NCBI GenBank assembly: GCA_018826895.1
Contig: JAHJYA010000001.1
Location: 1-64,000 of the forward strand
Length of the DNA: 64,000 nt
Direction of reading: 5' to 3'
From: Gammaproteobacteria bacterium
Lineage (GTDB): Bacteria; Pseudomonadota; Gammaproteobacteria; Pseudomonadales; Pseudomonadaceae
The position numbers and the translations under genes were made by a program. The notes beneath the pieces were generated by a model. It made no database searches. It saw only the letters and a list, made by a program, of their open reading frames with translations, and was not told the origin of the DNA. Position 1 is the first letter of the stretch. Each line of letters starts with the position of its first letter. This document shows positions 8,743 to 18,925 of this stretch, in pieces.

Positions 8743-9303
8743 CTATCCCGGACTGGAGACAAGCCGTGCCGGGTTACCCACCACCGTACAGCCCGCCGGG
8801 ACATCGCGAGTCACCACACTGCCGGCGCCAACCACGGCATCATCGCCGATGGTCACACCGGGCAGCACCAACGCCCCAGCACCGATCCACACATTGCGCC
8901 CGACGCTAATCGGCAGGCCGCGCTCCAGGCCATCGGCGCGCTGACGGGCATCACGCGGGTGATCGGCCGTGAGCAACTGCGCTCCCGGGCCAATCTGGGT
9001 CAGATCGCCAATGGACACCGGCGCGACGTCGAGAATCACCACATTGAAGTTGATGAACACCCCCGCACCCAGGCGAATGTTGTGGCCATAGTCGCAGTGG
9101 AAAGGCGCACGTACAAAGCTACCGGCCCCCACCTTGGCCAAGCCCTCGCGCAACAACGCCAGGCGCTCCTCATCCGCGACCACGGGGCAGGCATTGTAAC
9201 GTTGAAGCCAGCGCTGATTGGCGGCCTGAGCGGCCTGCAGTTGGGCATCGCGGGGGTCATAGAGCTGGCCGGTGCGCTGCTGTTGCCGTGCGAGTGAGTC
9301 CAT
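8743..9303 (-). CDS. Maltose O-acetyltransferase-type hexapeptide acetyltransferase
   Basis: 186-residue Maa/NodL-type acetyltransferase that would move acetyl from acetyl-CoA to a sugar or similar hydroxyl. The N-terminal Maa region (YDPRDAQLQAAQAAN) is followed by left-handed beta-helix repeats (about 70-175: FHCDYGHNIRLGAGVFINFN, VSIGDLTQIGPGAQLL, ISVGRNVWIGAGALVLPGVT) and a C-terminal NPARLV motif. The likely catalytic His is in TADHP. The ATG at 9303 is preceded by AGGGAG at 6 nt; longer starts upstream lack family similarity. The true substrate is unknown. Confidence 0.85.
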   Translation of the reverse strand: MDSLARQQQRTGQLYDPRDAQLQAAQAANQRWLQRYNACPVVADEERLALLREGLAKVGAGSFVRAPFHCDYGHNIRLGAGVFINFNVVILDVAPVSIGDLTQIGPGAQLLTADHPRDARQRADGLERGLPISVGRNVWIGAGALVLPGVTIGDDAVVGAGSVVTRDVPAGCTVVGNPARLVSSPG

Positions 9304-9507
9304 GTGCATCTCCCTGGGGCTTTCAGGTGAGAGCCCAGCAGTGGCCGCGCAGTTCCCGCTGCCAGCACCCGGGCACACTGGCCAATCGCCTGACCTGCGA
9401 CTATGGTCGAAGTAGAACCACGCGGCAGCGCTCTGCGCCTTGGCGTTATCATCACGCCATCGCGTCCAGTGGTTACCGGACATCTGACGCACGGACATGG
9501 AGCGCCC

Positions 9508-10449
9508 ATGCACACCTGGCTACCCCTGCTGAACCGACGCCCCAAGCTCTTGGTCGTCGACGACCAACCCACCAATATTCGAGTCTTGCATCAGCTGTTT
9601 CGCGAAGAGTGCGACCTGTTCATGGCCACCAACGGAGAACAGGCGCTCGGCCAATGTCGCAGCCAGCAACCGGATCTGGTCCTGCTTGATGTGATCATGG
9701 ATGGGCTCGATGGCCATGAAGTTTGCCGTCGACTCAAGGCAGACCCGCTTACCGCCGACATTCCGGTCATCTTCATCACCGCCCAGCAGCAGGAAACCGA
9801 CGAAGAAACCGGACTGACCCTGGGCGCGGTGGACTTCATCAGCAAGCCGATCAACCCGGCCATCGTCCGGGCGCGGGTGCGCACCCACCTGACCCTTAAA
9901 CTGCAAAGCGATCTGTTGCGTGCCATGGCGCTCAATGACGGCCTGACCGGCGTAGCCAACCGGCGCAAATTCGACGAGGAGCTAACGCGAACCTGGCGCC
10001 ATTGCCTACGCGAACGGATGCCCTTGTCGCTGATCATGATCGATGTCGATTTTTTCAAACGCTATAACGACTACTACGGCCACCCCGCTGGTGACGCGTG
10101 CCTGCGCGCAGTGGCACAGGCCCTTGCCCAACAGATTGGTCGACCAAACGACCTCCTCGCCCGCTATGGCGGTGAAGAGTTCGCCTGCCTGTTGCCCGCG
10201 ACCGACCACGCCGGCGCCTGCCTGACCGCACAAAACCTGCTTGCAGCCGTTGAAGCACTCAGCATTGAACATCAGGCTTCAGAAATACGCCCCCATGTCA
10301 GTTTGTCACTGGGCGTCGTTACCGCCATACCAACGCCCACTGGCAGTGAGGCCGAGCTCATCGCAGCGGCCGACGCGCAGCTGTACGAAGCCAAAAAGGC
10401 CGGCCGAGCGCGCTATTGCGCCGCGCAGTTGCCCGAACTAGGTGATTAG
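9508..10449 (+). CDS. Response regulator-GGDEF diguanylate cyclase (PleD-like)
   Basis: 313 residues: a receiver domain (about 12-130) joined to a GGDEF domain (about 145-310). The receiver shows the acidic pocket VVDDQ, the phospho-acceptor Asp in LLDVIMDG and the conserved Lys in FISKPI. The cyclase motif is GGEEF with an RxxD inhibitory site (RPND) five residues upstream. Phosphorylation by an unlinked kinase should promote dimerisation and cyclic di-GMP synthesis. The ATG at 9508 has GGAG 5 nt upstream; a longer frame from 9403 is unlikely. No kinase gene is adjacent. Confidence 0.9.
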   Translation: MHTWLPLLNRRPKLLVVDDQPTNIRVLHQLFREECDLFMATNGEQALGQCRSQQPDLVLLDVIMDGLDGHEVCRRLKADPLTADIPVIFITAQQQETDEETGLTLGAVDFISKPINPAIVRARVRTHLTLKLQSDLLRAMALNDGLTGVANRRKFDEELTRTWRHCLRERMPLSLIMIDVDFFKRYNDYYGHPAGDACLRAVAQALAQQIGRPNDLLARYGGEEFACLLPATDHAGACLTAQNLLAAVEALSIEHQASEIRPHVSLSLGVVTAIPTPTGSEAELIAAADAQLYEAKKAGRARYCAAQLPELGD

Positions 10450-10464
10450 AGCTGTGCCTGAATA

Positions 10465-10496
10465 CCGTGGGCCGACGCTGTTGCGTCGGCCCACGG
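10465..10496. terminator. Strong hairpin between convergent genes
   Basis: Perfect 14-bp stem with a TGTT loop (CCGTGGGCCGACGC and its complement) between the stops of the PleD-like gene and ttgC. There is no clear T-run on either side, so it is a presumed bidirectional terminator or message-end stabiliser. Confidence 0.6.
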
Positions 10497-10500
10497 CGGG

Positions 10501-11928
10501 TCAGCGGCTGGGCGCCGGGTTTTCGGCAGACCAGCCGCCACCCAGGGCTTTGTACAGGTTCACTTCGCTGGTCAGCTGGGACAAGCGGTCAGTGATCAGC
10601 GACTGCTGGGCACTGAACAGCGAGCGTTGGGCGTCGAGGAAGGTCAGGTTGCTGTCGATGCCAATGCGATAACGGCGCTCGGCCAGGCGGTAGTAATCCT
10701 GGTTGGCCTGCACCAAATCACGCTGAGCCTGGAGCTGCTCGTTGTAGGTCTGACGCGCGGCCAAGCCATCGGACACTTCCTGGAAGGCGGTCTGGATACT
10801 GCGCTCGTATTGCGCGACCGAGATGTCCTTCTGGATTTCCGCATACTCCAGGCTGGCGCGCAGGCGCCCGGCGTTGAAGATCGGCAAGCTGATCTGCGGC
10901 TGAAACAACCAGGTCCCCGAGCCGGCATCAAACAGGCCGGACAGGTCCGGGCTGAGCGTGCCCGCATTGGCGGTCAGGCTGATGCTCGGGAAGAACGCCG
11001 CACGGGCTGCGCCGATATTCGCGTTAGCTGCCTTGAGCAGGTGCTCGGCCTCAAGAATATCCGGTCGACGCTGCAGCAGGTCGGACGGCAAGCCGACCGG
11101 CAGCTCGGCGAACGGCTCGGCATCCAGCCCCAGCCCTTGCGGCAGGTCAGCCGGGACGCCGGAGCCGAGCAGCAGGGTCAGATTGTTGAGGTCCTGTGCG
11201 ACCAAGCGCTGGTAGCGCGCCAGGTTTACCCGCGCGCCCTCCACCGAGGTGCGCGCCTGGCTCAGATCGAGTGCCGAAGCAACACCCACTTCATTGCTGC
11301 GCGCGGTCAGCGCATAGCTGTCCTCGAATGCCTGAAGGGTGTCGCGGGTCAGCTGCAACAGCGCCTGATCGGCCTGCCAGGTCAGGTAGGCATTGGCCAC
11401 ACTGGCCACCAGACTGATCTGCGTCGAACGGCGTGCCTGTTCGCTGGAGAAATACACTTGCAGGGCCTGCTCACTGAGGCTACGCAGGCGACCGAACAGG
11501 TCCAGCTCATAGGCATTGATGCCCAGGGTGGCGGAGTACTGGCTGCTGATACCGGCCTGACCGGTCTGCGAAACATTAGCCGGCAGGCGCTGGCGGCTGC
11601 CGGCGCCATCGGCCGAAACCGACGGCAGCAGGTCGGACCGCTGAATACGGTACTGCGCGCGGTACGCCTCGATGTTCAGCGCCGCGACGCGCAGGTCGCG
11701 GTTGTTCTGCAGTGCGGTCTCGACCAGCCGCTGCAGCGCCGGGTCGCGGAAAAAGGTCCGCCAGCCCTGCTCCGTTGCTGCCATGTCAGCCGCCTGAGCC
11801 GGCGTATAGGCCGGCCCCTCAGGCCACTGCGCCGCAATGGGCGCCTCCGGCTGGCGATAGTCGGGGATCATCGAGCAGCCGCTGAGGATAAACGCGGTAA
11901 CGGCGATGGACAGTAATGACTTGCTCAT
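10501..11928 (-). CDS. ttgC: RND efflux outer-membrane channel lipoprotein (OprM/TtgC)
   Basis: 475-residue TolC-like outer-membrane factor of a tripartite drug efflux pump. The lipoprotein signal ends at the lipobox LSGC, and the next residues ([18 protein letters not shown]) closely resemble the start of OprM. Two structural repeats follow, including [23 protein letters not shown] and the C-terminal [20 protein letters not shown]. The start overlaps the ttgB stop by 4 bp. Third gene of ttgABC, in the order regulator-divergent-A-B-C. Confidence 0.95.
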   Translation of the reverse strand: MSKSLLSIAVTAFILSGCSMIPDYRQPEAPIAAQWPEGPAYTPAQAADMAATEQGWRTFFRDPALQRLVETALQNNRDLRVAALNIEAYRAQYRIQRSDLLPSVSADGAGSRQRLPANVSQTGQAGISSQYSATLGINAYELDLFGRLRSLSEQALQVYFSSEQARRSTQISLVASVANAYLTWQADQALLQLTRDTLQAFEDSYALTARSNEVGVASALDLSQARTSVEGARVNLARYQRLVAQDLNNLTLLLGSGVPADLPQGLGLDAEPFAELPVGLPSDLLQRRPDILEAEHLLKAANANIGAARAAFFPSISLTANAGTLSPDLSGLFDAGSGTWLFQPQISLPIFNAGRLRASLEYAEIQKDISVAQYERSIQTAFQEVSDGLAARQTYNEQLQAQRDLVQANQDYYRLAERRYRIGIDSNLTFLDAQRSLFSAQQSLITDRLSQLTSEVNLYKALGGGWSAENPAPSR

Positions 11929-14900
11929 TGGCCCGCCTCCTCGGTGGACGCCTTAGACTTCTTGTCGCCGAACAGCGACGACACCAGGACGAAGAACAAC
12001 GGCACGCCGAAGATCGCCAGCACCGTGGCCGTGGTCATGCCGCCCAGTACACCGGTACCGATGGCGTGCTGGCTACCCGAGCCCGCGCCGCTGGCGATCA
12101 CCAGTGGCACCACGCCGAGACCGAATGCCAGAGAAGTCATGATGATCGGCCGCAAGCGCATACGACACGCCTCCACGGCCGCTTCGGCGATGCCCATGCC
12201 CTGCTCGTGCAGGCTCTTGGCAAACTCCACAATCAGGATCGCGTTACGCGAGGCCAAGCCGATGGTGGTTAACAAACCCACCTGGAAGTACACGTCGTTG
12301 GACAACCCACGCATGCTGGTAGCCAGCAGCGCACCGAAGATCCCCAGGGGCACCACCAGCATCACTGCAATCGGCACCGACCAGCTTTCGTACAATGCCG
12401 CCAGGCAGAGGAACACCATCAGCAACGAGATGGCATACAGCGCCGGCGCCTGGGAGCCAGACAAACGCTCCTCATACGACAGGCCTGTCCAGGAATAACC
12501 GATACCTTCCGGCAGCTTCTGCACCAGGGATTCGACTTCAGCCATGGCATCACCGGTGCTGTAGCCAGGCGCGGCCTCACCGAGAATTTCCATCGCTGCA
12601 ACACCGTTGTAGCGCGTCAGCTTCGGCGCACCGTAGCTCCACTCACCACTGGCGAACGCCGAGAACGGCACCATATCGCCACTGTCGCTGCGCACGAACC
12701 ACTTATCCAGATCCTCAGGGTTCATCCGCGCGCTGGCCTCGCCCTGCACGTACACGCGCTTGACCCGACCGCGGTCGATAAAGTCGTTGACGTAGCTGCC
12801 ACCCAGAGCAATCGACAGCGTCTGATTGATGGCCGACAGGCTTATGCCCAAGGCACTGGCGCGCTCGTCATCAATGGTCAACTGGTATTGCGGCTCGTCA
12901 TTCAGCCCGTTGGGGCGCACACCCGCCAAGACCTTGCTCTGTGCAGCCATACCGAGGAACTGGTTACGCGCGGCCATCAAGGCCTCGTGACCGACGCCGG
13001 CACGGTCCTGCAGGAAGAAGTTGAACCCCGTGGCGTTACCCAGCTCCATCACGGCCGGCGGGGCGAAGGCGAAGGCCATCGCATCGCGGAAGCCGAAGAA
13101 GTGCTGCTGGGCACGTTGCGCCAGGTTGAATACACCGTTCTCTTCCGAGCGCTCACCCCAGGGCTTGAGCATGATGAAGGCCAGGCCCGAGCTCTGCCCA
13201 CGGCCAGCGAAGTTGAAGCCGTTTACCGTAAAGACCGAAGACACGGCACCGGATTCGTCCTCCAGTAGGTAGCGGCGCATGTCGTCAAGTACGACCTGGG
13301 TACGCTCGGCGGTCGAGCCAGCCGGGGTCTGCACCTGGGCGAACAGCACACCCTGGTCTTCATCGGGCAGGAAGGTGGTCGGGATACGGGTGAACAGCCA
13401 GATCATGCCGACCACGATCACCAGGTACGCCAGCAGGTAGGGCACCTTGTGCTTGAGCATGCTGGTCACGCCACGCTCGTAGCTCTGCACACCGCGGTCG
13501 AAATTGCGGTTGAACCAGCCGAAGAAACCGCCCTTGGCGACGTGATGCTCGCCTTTCTTGACCGGTTTGAGCAGGGTTGCACAGAGCGCCGGGGTGAAGA
13601 TCAACGCCACCAGCACCGACAGCGCCATGGCCGAGACGATGGTAATCGAGAACTGTTGGTAAATGATCCCGGTGGAGCCGTCGAAGAATGCCATCGGCAA
13701 CAGCACCGCCGAGAGCACCATGCCGATACCGACCAGCGCGCCCTGGATCTGCCCCATGGACTTGGTCGTTGCCTCCTTGGGCGACAAGCCCTCCTCGCTC
13801 ATCACCCGCTCGACGTTCTCCACCACCACGATGGCATCGTCCACCAGCAAGCCGATAGCCAGAACCACACCAAACATGGTCAGTGTGTTGATGCTGAAAC
13901 CGAAGGCAGCAAGGATGCCGAACGTGCCCAGCAACACCACCGGTACCGTCATGGTGGTGATCAGGGTCGCGCGGATGTTCTGCAGGAACAGGTACATCAC
14001 CAGGAATACCAGCACCACGGCTTCGATCAGGGTACTGACTACCCCGCTAATCGAGGCACTGATCACCGGCGTGGTGTCATACGGGTAAACCACTTCCATG
14101 CCCGCCGGGAAGAACGGCTCCAACTCGGAAATAGTCGCGCGAATCGCTTTAGCGGTATCCAGCGCGTTGGCGCCGGTGGCCAGACGAATCGCCATGCCCG
14201 AAGCCGGGCGGCCGTTGAACTGGGCGCTGATGCCATAGCTTTCGCCGCCCAGTTCGACTCGTGCGACGTCTTTGAGACGCACCTGGGAGCCATCGGCATT
14301 GACCCGCAGCAGAATCTGTTCGAACTGTTCAGGCGTCTGCAGGCGTGTCTTGCCAATAATGGTGGCGTTGAGCTGCTGACCCTCGACTGCTGGCAGGCCA
14401 CCCAACTGACCGGAAGACACCTGGACGTTCTGCGCCGAAATCGCGCTGCTGACATCCACTGGGGTCATCTGGAAGTTATTGAGCTTGGCCGGATCGAGCC
14501 AGATACGCATGGCGTACTGAGCACCGAATACCTGGAAGTCACCGACCCCCGCCGTACGGGAAATCGGGTCCTGCATGTTCGAGACGATGTAGTTGGACAA
14601 GTCGTCGCGGGTCACCGACTCATTGGTCGAAACCATGCCGATGACCATCAGGAAGTTACGCACCGACTTGGTCACCCGGATGCCCTGCTGCTGCACTTCC
14701 TGCGGCAATAGCGGCGTGGCCAGGTTGAGCTTGTTCTGCACCTGCACCTGTGCGGTATCGGAGTTGGTGCCCTGGTTGAAGGTGGCGGTGATGGTCATGC
14801 TGCCGTCGGAGTTGCTCTCCGAGGTCACATAACGCAGGTTGTCGATACCATTGAGCTGCTGCTCGATCACCTGAACCACCGTGTCCTGCACGGTCTGCGC

Positions 14901-15059
14901 GGACGCACCCGGGTAGTTGACGGAAATGGCAATGGCGGGCGGCGCGATACTCGGGTACTGGTTGATCGGCAACTTGAGCAGAGACAAGCCGCCGACCAGC
15001 ATGATCACCAAGGCGATTACCCAGGCGAAAATGGGGCGGTCGATAAAAAACTTCGACAT
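11925..15059 (-). CDS. ttgB: RND efflux inner-membrane pump (MexB/TtgB)
   Basis: 1044-residue proton-driven HAE1-family transporter with 12 membrane helices and two large periplasmic loops. It starts [20 protein letters not shown]. The proton-relay aspartates lie in [16 protein letters not shown], at the usual place in helix 4. Length and sequence match MexB, AcrB and TtgB. It exports antibiotics, solvents and aromatic compounds with TtgA and TtgC. Three bp separate it from ttgA, and its stop overlaps ttgC, so the three genes are co-transcribed. Confidence 0.97.
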   Translation of the reverse strand: MSKFFIDRPIFAWVIALVIMLVGGLSLLKLPINQYPSIAPPAIAISVNYPGASAQTVQDTVVQVIEQQLNGIDNLRYVTSESNSDGSMTITATFNQGTNSDTAQVQVQNKLNLATPLLPQEVQQQGIRVTKSVRNFLMVIGMVSTNESVTRDDLSNYIVSNMQDPISRTAGVGDFQVFGAQYAMRIWLDPAKLNNFQMTPVDVSSAISAQNVQVSSGQLGGLPAVEGQQLNATIIGKTRLQTPEQFEQILLRVNADGSQVRLKDVARVELGGESYGISAQFNGRPASGMAIRLATGANALDTAKAIRATISELEPFFPAGMEVVYPYDTTPVISASISGVVSTLIEAVVLVFLVMYLFLQNIRATLITTMTVPVVLLGTFGILAAFGFSINTLTMFGVVLAIGLLVDDAIVVVENVERVMSEEGLSPKEATTKSMGQIQGALVGIGMVLSAVLLPMAFFDGSTGIIYQQFSITIVSAMALSVLVALIFTPALCATLLKPVKKGEHHVAKGGFFGWFNRNFDRGVQSYERGVTSMLKHKVPYLLAYLVIVVGMIWLFTRIPTTFLPDEDQGVLFAQVQTPAGSTAERTQVVLDDMRRYLLEDESGAVSSVFTVNGFNFAGRGQSSGLAFIMLKPWGERSEENGVFNLAQRAQQHFFGFRDAMAFAFAPPAVMELGNATGFNFFLQDRAGVGHEALMAARNQFLGMAAQSKVLAGVRPNGLNDEPQYQLTIDDERASALGISLSAINQTLSIALGGSYVNDFIDRGRVKRVYVQGEASARMNPEDLDKWFVRSDSGDMVPFSAFASGEWSYGAPKLTRYNGVAAMEILGEAAPGYSTGDAMAEVESLVQKLPEGIGYSWTGLSYEERLSGSQAPALYAISLLMVFLCLAALYESWSVPIAVMLVVPLGIFGALLATSMRGLSNDVYFQVGLLTTIGLASRNAILIVEFAKSLHEQGMGIAEAAVEACRMRLRPIIMTSLAFGLGVVPLVIASGAGSGSQHAIGTGVLGGMTTATVLAIFGVPLFFVLVSSLFGDKKSKASTEEAGQ

Positions 15060-15062
15060 GGA

Positions 15063-16217
15063 TTATTCCTCTTCGCTGTCGGCACTGCCGGCAGCGGGGG
15101 CGTCGGTAGGCTTGTCTGTGGCGACATTGCTCGCCTCGCTCACAGTGACCTCGTCACCCGGCTTGACGTACTGCAAGCCTTCGGTGATCAGGCGGTCGCC
15201 GCTCTTCAGACCATCGTTGATCAGCCACTGGTTACCGACGGTGCGCTCGGTTTGCAGGACCCGTTGCTCAACCTTGTCTTCGGCATTGACCACCAGGGCC
15301 GTCGGGCGGCCGCGCTGGTCGCGGGTAACACCTTGCTGAGGTGCGAGAATAGCCTCGGCATTGACCCCAGCCTGCAACTGGGCATGTACGAACATGCCCG
15401 GCAGCAAGACCTTGTCTGGGTTGGGGAAGACCGCACGCAGCGTCACCGACCCAGTGGTCTGGTCAACTGACACTTCGGAAAACTCCAGCTTACCGGTGTG
15501 GCGGTACTCGCTGCCGTCTTCGAGCGTCAGCGTCACCTCAGCAGCATTTTCACCCGCCTTCTGCAGACGACCGCTGGCCAAATCACGGCGCAGTTTGAGC
15601 ATCTCTGCCGAAGACTGGGTGACATCGACATAGATCGGGTCAAGCTGCTGGATCACCGCCATGGCGTTGCTCTGGCCATTGCTCACCAGGGCACCCTCGG
15701 TGACCAGCGAACGACCGATACGCCCAGCGATGGGCGCCAGCACCTTGGTATAGCGCAGGTCGATCTGCGCGCTCTGCACAGTGGCTTCGGCCTGCAGACG
15801 CTGCGCCTGAGCCTCGTCAAACTCCTGGCGACTGACCGCCTGCTCATCCACCAACTGCTTGTAGCGCTCGGCCAGCGAACGCGTCGACTGCAGCGTGGCC
15901 TGAGCGCTCTTCAGCGTGGCCTCGTAGACCGCAGGATCAATCTGGTACAGCTGCTGGCCCGCTTTGACCTCTGCCCCCTCCTCAAACAGCCGCTTGAGAA
16001 TGATGCCATTGACCTGCGGACGCACTTCGGCAATCCGGTAGGCGCTGGTGCGCCCCGGCAACTCGGTGGTCAGGGCAAAGGGCTGGGCCTGCAGCGTGAC
16101 CACCCCGACTTGGGGTTTCTGTGCAGGAGGTGGTGCCTGCTCCTGTTCACAACCGCTGAGCAGCGATGCCAACAGAACGACGGTAACCAGGGCGGGAAAA
16201 GCTGGCTTGAATGGCAT
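15063..16217 (-). CDS. ttgA: RND efflux periplasmic adaptor lipoprotein (MexA/TtgA)
   Basis: 384-residue membrane-fusion protein. A lipoprotein signal ends in LLSGC. The lipoyl and alpha-hairpin regions (about 60-200) include QLYQIDPAVYEATLKSAQA and YTKVLAPIAGRIGRSLVTEG. The C-terminal tail is acidic and low-complexity. It bridges TtgB and TtgC. First gene of the operon; its 216-bp divergent spacer with ttgR contains a TtgR-type operator. Confidence 0.96.
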   Translation of the reverse strand: MPFKPAFPALVTVVLLASLLSGCEQEQAPPPAQKPQVGVVTLQAQPFALTTELPGRTSAYRIAEVRPQVNGIILKRLFEEGAEVKAGQQLYQIDPAVYEATLKSAQATLQSTRSLAERYKQLVDEQAVSRQEFDEAQAQRLQAEATVQSAQIDLRYTKVLAPIAGRIGRSLVTEGALVSNGQSNAMAVIQQLDPIYVDVTQSSAEMLKLRRDLASGRLQKAGENAAEVTLTLEDGSEYRHTGKLEFSEVSVDQTTGSVTLRAVFPNPDKVLLPGMFVHAQLQAGVNAEAILAPQQGVTRDQRGRPTALVVNAEDKVEQRVLQTERTVGNQWLINDGLKSGDRLITEGLQYVKPGDEVTVSEASNVATDKPTDAPAAGSADSEEE

Positions 16218-16297
16218 GGGATCCTCGGACAGGAGCGCGACAGCGCTTCACCGGAGTGAGTGGGCACAGACGCAATGAGTAGTGGGCTAAGCAAATG

Positions 16298-16324
16298 TAC
16301 TTACATTCATGATTGTTTGTAAAC
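16298..16324. promoter_or_regulatory. TtgR-type operator
   Basis: On the minus strand the segment contains TTTACAAAC and, after a short spacer, CATGAATGTAAGTA. This closely resembles the P. putida TtgR operator of the ttgABC/ttgR spacer as I recall it. It lies about 80 bp upstream of ttgA and about 110 bp upstream of ttgR, placed to repress both divergent promoters. Confidence 0.8.
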
Positions 16325-16325
16325 A

Positions 16326-16341
16326 CCTTATCGCGATAAGG
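16326..16341. promoter_or_regulatory. Perfect 16-bp palindrome beside the TtgR operator
   Basis: CCTTATCGCGATAAGG is fully self-complementary and starts two bases after the TtgR-type operator. It may be a site for a second regulator or part of the ttgR promoter; its role is unknown. Confidence 0.4.
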
Positions 16342-16433
16342 TTGCAATAAGACGTAACAGCGGGCCGGGCACCCAGAAGGCCTTCCCGCCATACCTGCCG
16401 GCCAGTTTACCGGCCCCTGTGAGAGCACCTGCC

Positions 16434-17066
16434 ATGGCCCGAAAGACCAAAGACGACGCCCTGCAAACCCGCCACCAGATCCTCGAGGCGGCCGAACAGG
16501 CTTTCTATACGCGCGGTATGGCCCGTACAACGCTAGCTGATATTGCAGCATTGGCAGGCGTCAGCCGCGGCGCCATCTACTGGCATTTCGACAACAAGGC
16601 CGCCTTGGTCCAGGCCCTGCTCGACAGCCTCCACGAACCCTTCGACGCACTCGCCAAAGCCAGCGAGGACGCCAACGAGGCAGATCCGCTGGGCTGCATG
16701 CGCACGCTGCTCATTCAAGTACTGCAACAAGTGGCCCTGGATCCAAAGACCCGCCGGATCAATGAGATTCTTTTTCACAAGTGTGAGTTCATCGACGAGA
16801 TGTGTGATTTGCGCCAGCAACGCCAAGCGAACAGCCTGGACTGCCACGTACGCATCGAGCTGGCACTGCGCAACGCCGTCAACCGCGGGCAACTGCCAGC
16901 AGCGCTGAACACCACCCGCGCCTCGCGCTGCCTGCACGCATATATAGACGGCACCCTGGCCCAGTGGCTACTTACCCCCGACGCCTACGCCCTGCACGAA
17001 GATGCCGAATATCTGGTCGACACCGCCCTCGACATGCTGCGCCATAGCCCTAGCCTGCAGGTATGA
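16434..17066 (+). CDS. ttgR: TetR-family efflux repressor TtgR
   Basis: 210-residue ligand-responsive repressor of ttgABC. The N-terminal helix-turn-helix (about 10-55) contains [20 protein letters not shown], almost identical to TtgR and AcrR. The ligand domain keeps TtgR-like stretches: [23 protein letters not shown], and a C-terminus [13 protein letters not shown]. Drug or aromatic binding should release it from the operator at 16298. I chose the ATG at 16434 (MARKTKDD), matching family N-termini; a GTG at 16419 would add five residues. Confidence 0.94.
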   Translation: MARKTKDDALQTRHQILEAAEQAFYTRGMARTTLADIAALAGVSRGAIYWHFDNKAALVQALLDSLHEPFDALAKASEDANEADPLGCMRTLLIQVLQQVALDPKTRRINEILFHKCEFIDEMCDLRQQRQANSLDCHVRIELALRNAVNRGQLPAALNTTRASRCLHAYIDGTLAQWLLTPDAYALHEDAEYLVDTALDMLRHSPSLQV

Positions 17067-17128
17067 GCCGGCGGGCCGGTATGACGGGCATGTTCGCGCG
17101 ATGGCGCCTTAGCCACTAAGATGGCGCC

Positions 17129-17773
17129 ATGACCGAACCTGACACGCCCCTCACTGCTATCAGCGAGTTGACCCTGCGTCACTATCAGACGTGCGCGGAA
17201 GCCTTTCGCGAGGGCACTCGCGACCACGATGTCAGCCAGAACATCGCCGCCCTGCTGCGCCATCTCCACGCGCCGGCGCCGGCATCTATCCTTGACCTGG
17301 GCTGCGGTCCAGGCCGTGACTTGCGCACATTCAGCCAACTGGGCCACCGCGCCATCGGCCTGGATGGCTGCTCGCAATTCGTCGAAATGGCGCGCCAGGA
17401 CAGCGGCTGCGAAGTCTGGCAGCAGAACCTGCTTGCCCTTGATCTACCGAACGCGTACTTCGACGGAATCTTTGCCAACGCCGTCCTGTTTCATGTGCCC
17501 AGCCGCGCCTTGCCCGGCGTCCTGGCCCAACTCTGGCAAAGCCTGAAAGCCGGCGGCGTGCTGTTCTGCTCGAACCCCAGAGGGGAGAACCAGGAAGGCT
17601 GGCAAGGTGAGCGCTATGCGGTCTACCACGACCTGGCCCGCTGGCGTGAATACCTGCAGGCGGCCGGCTTCAGCGAGCTGGAGCACTACTACCGCCCTGC
17701 CGGCTTGCCGCGGGCGCAGCAGCCCTGGTTGGCTAGCGTTTGGCGCAAGACGCCATTGGTGACAAGCACCTAG
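17129..17773 (+). CDS. Class I SAM-dependent methyltransferase
   Basis: 214-residue Rossmann-fold methyltransferase. Motif I is ILDLGCGPGRDL (about residues 53-64), followed by the acidic loop GLDGCSQFV and the post-II segment YFDGIFANAVLFHV. The acceptor is unknown. It is encoded 62 bp after ttgR on the same strand, possibly by readthrough. It converges on the lipoprotein gene at 17896, and I see no clear terminator in the 120-bp gap. Confidence 0.85.
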   Translation: MTEPDTPLTAISELTLRHYQTCAEAFREGTRDHDVSQNIAALLRHLHAPAPASILDLGCGPGRDLRTFSQLGHRAIGLDGCSQFVEMARQDSGCEVWQQNLLALDLPNAYFDGIFANAVLFHVPSRALPGVLAQLWQSLKAGGVLFCSNPRGENQEGWQGERYAVYHDLARWREYLQAAGFSELEHYYRPAGLPRAQQPWLASVWRKTPLVTST

Positions 17774-17895
17774 TCACAACATTGCTGACCCGAGCACACC
17801 AATCTGATCGCGGAAAAATCAGAAGAGCGGCCATCCAAGGAAAGTTAAGTAAGTAACATTCAAATCTATGCCCTTTTCACTACATCCATGCCTTT

Positions 17896-18831
17896 CTACT
17901 GAGCAGCTGCCACGACCTGTTTCGCATAAATCCACTCTATGTTGCCGTAGGGAGCCAAAGCATTCAGGCGCTCGAACAGAAGTGCTGCGGTGGCAGGATC
18001 ACCCTCCACGTACCTGGCATACGCCATTCTATGGAACAGAGCCTCGCCGAAAGCATCCTGCAGCTCAGTTCCCTTCAGAGTTTTCAAGCTGCTGGCCAGC
18101 TCGCCGCTATCGAAATCCCCCAGCCACATACGAATCAAAGAACCGTAGTGCCCAGTGTTTTTCAATGCCGAGAACTCAAGCTGAGCCTCAAGCCATTCGT
18201 CTGTCGCCAGTTCGGAAGATCGGGCTTTGACATAGGCATAGGTCAGTGCTGCGTAAGCAGCGAGATCGTCCTCAGGGCCCGAAGGCTGGACATGAGAAAG
18301 AGCCCGCACCACGTCCGACCAGCGCTCCAACCTCATGTAACAGAACGCAGCCACGATGTACTCGTGAGAGAGATCTCCTTTGACGGCTGACATCTGCTGA
18401 GACGGAGTCGCCCGGTCCAACTCAAGCATCGGCACCAGAATCGCCAGCGCATCAGGTGATCTATCCAAGCTGAACAGAATCGACGCCTTGGTCGAAAGCA
18501 GTTCCTGCTGCTCCGCTTCCGGCGTCAGTGCCAGAGCTCGGTCGATGGCCTCTAGCGCGGCCTGCGATTGGCCAAGCGTATCCAGTGAAGCGGCCTTACT
18601 CTTGAGCGCGCGAGCCAACTCGGCATCGTTGGTCGCAAGCCCCTCCATCCGCTCAGCCAGAGAAAGGAAAAGCCTGTTCGTACCCTGCAACGGGTTTATC
18701 GCTTGCTTCGGTACTTCGGCGTCTTTACCGGCACATCCCGTAACCAGCAATGCGAACAACAGGGAGGCAAGACCACGCCTCCAGGAAACATCACTCTGGG
18801 TATGTTCAGCACCAACAACGCTACCTTGCAT
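17896..18831 (-). CDS. Putative helical-repeat lipoprotein, function unknown
   Basis: 311 residues. The N-terminus is long and positively charged (SWRRG), followed by a hydrophobic stretch ending in the lipobox LVTGC, so membrane anchoring is likely. The body is rich in Ala/Leu helical pairs resembling TPR-type repeats, for example ALKSKAASLDTLGQSQAALE then AIDRALALTPEAEQQELLST, suggesting a protein-interaction scaffold. The ATG at 18831 has GGAG 7 nt upstream; GTG/ATG starts at 18855 and 18849 are possible. It lies 94 bp downstream of a second lipoprotein gene and on the same strand as cdiBAI. No function is assigned. Confidence 0.7.
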   Translation of the reverse strand: MQGSVVGAEHTQSDVSWRRGLASLLFALLVTGCAGKDAEVPKQAINPLQGTNRLFLSLAERMEGLATNDAELARALKSKAASLDTLGQSQAALEAIDRALALTPEAEQQELLSTKASILFSLDRSPDALAILVPMLELDRATPSQQMSAVKGDLSHEYIVAAFCYMRLERWSDVVRALSHVQPSGPEDDLAAYAALTYAYVKARSSELATDEWLEAQLEFSALKNTGHYGSLIRMWLGDFDSGELASSLKTLKGTELQDAFGEALFHRMAYARYVEGDPATAALLFERLNALAPYGNIEWIYAKQVVAAAQ

Positions 18832-18925
18832 CGCAAAACTCCATCCCATCAGCACAGCCCCTATATCGAAGAAAAACCCTTCACTTTTTCCGCCCTATTC
18901 CAGCAAGCTTCTCCGGCCAGTAGCG

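Noticed and set aside
13449..14711. 420-residue plus-strand frame antisense to ttgB
   Set aside because: His/Gln/Arg-rich shadow of a conserved RND pump gene.
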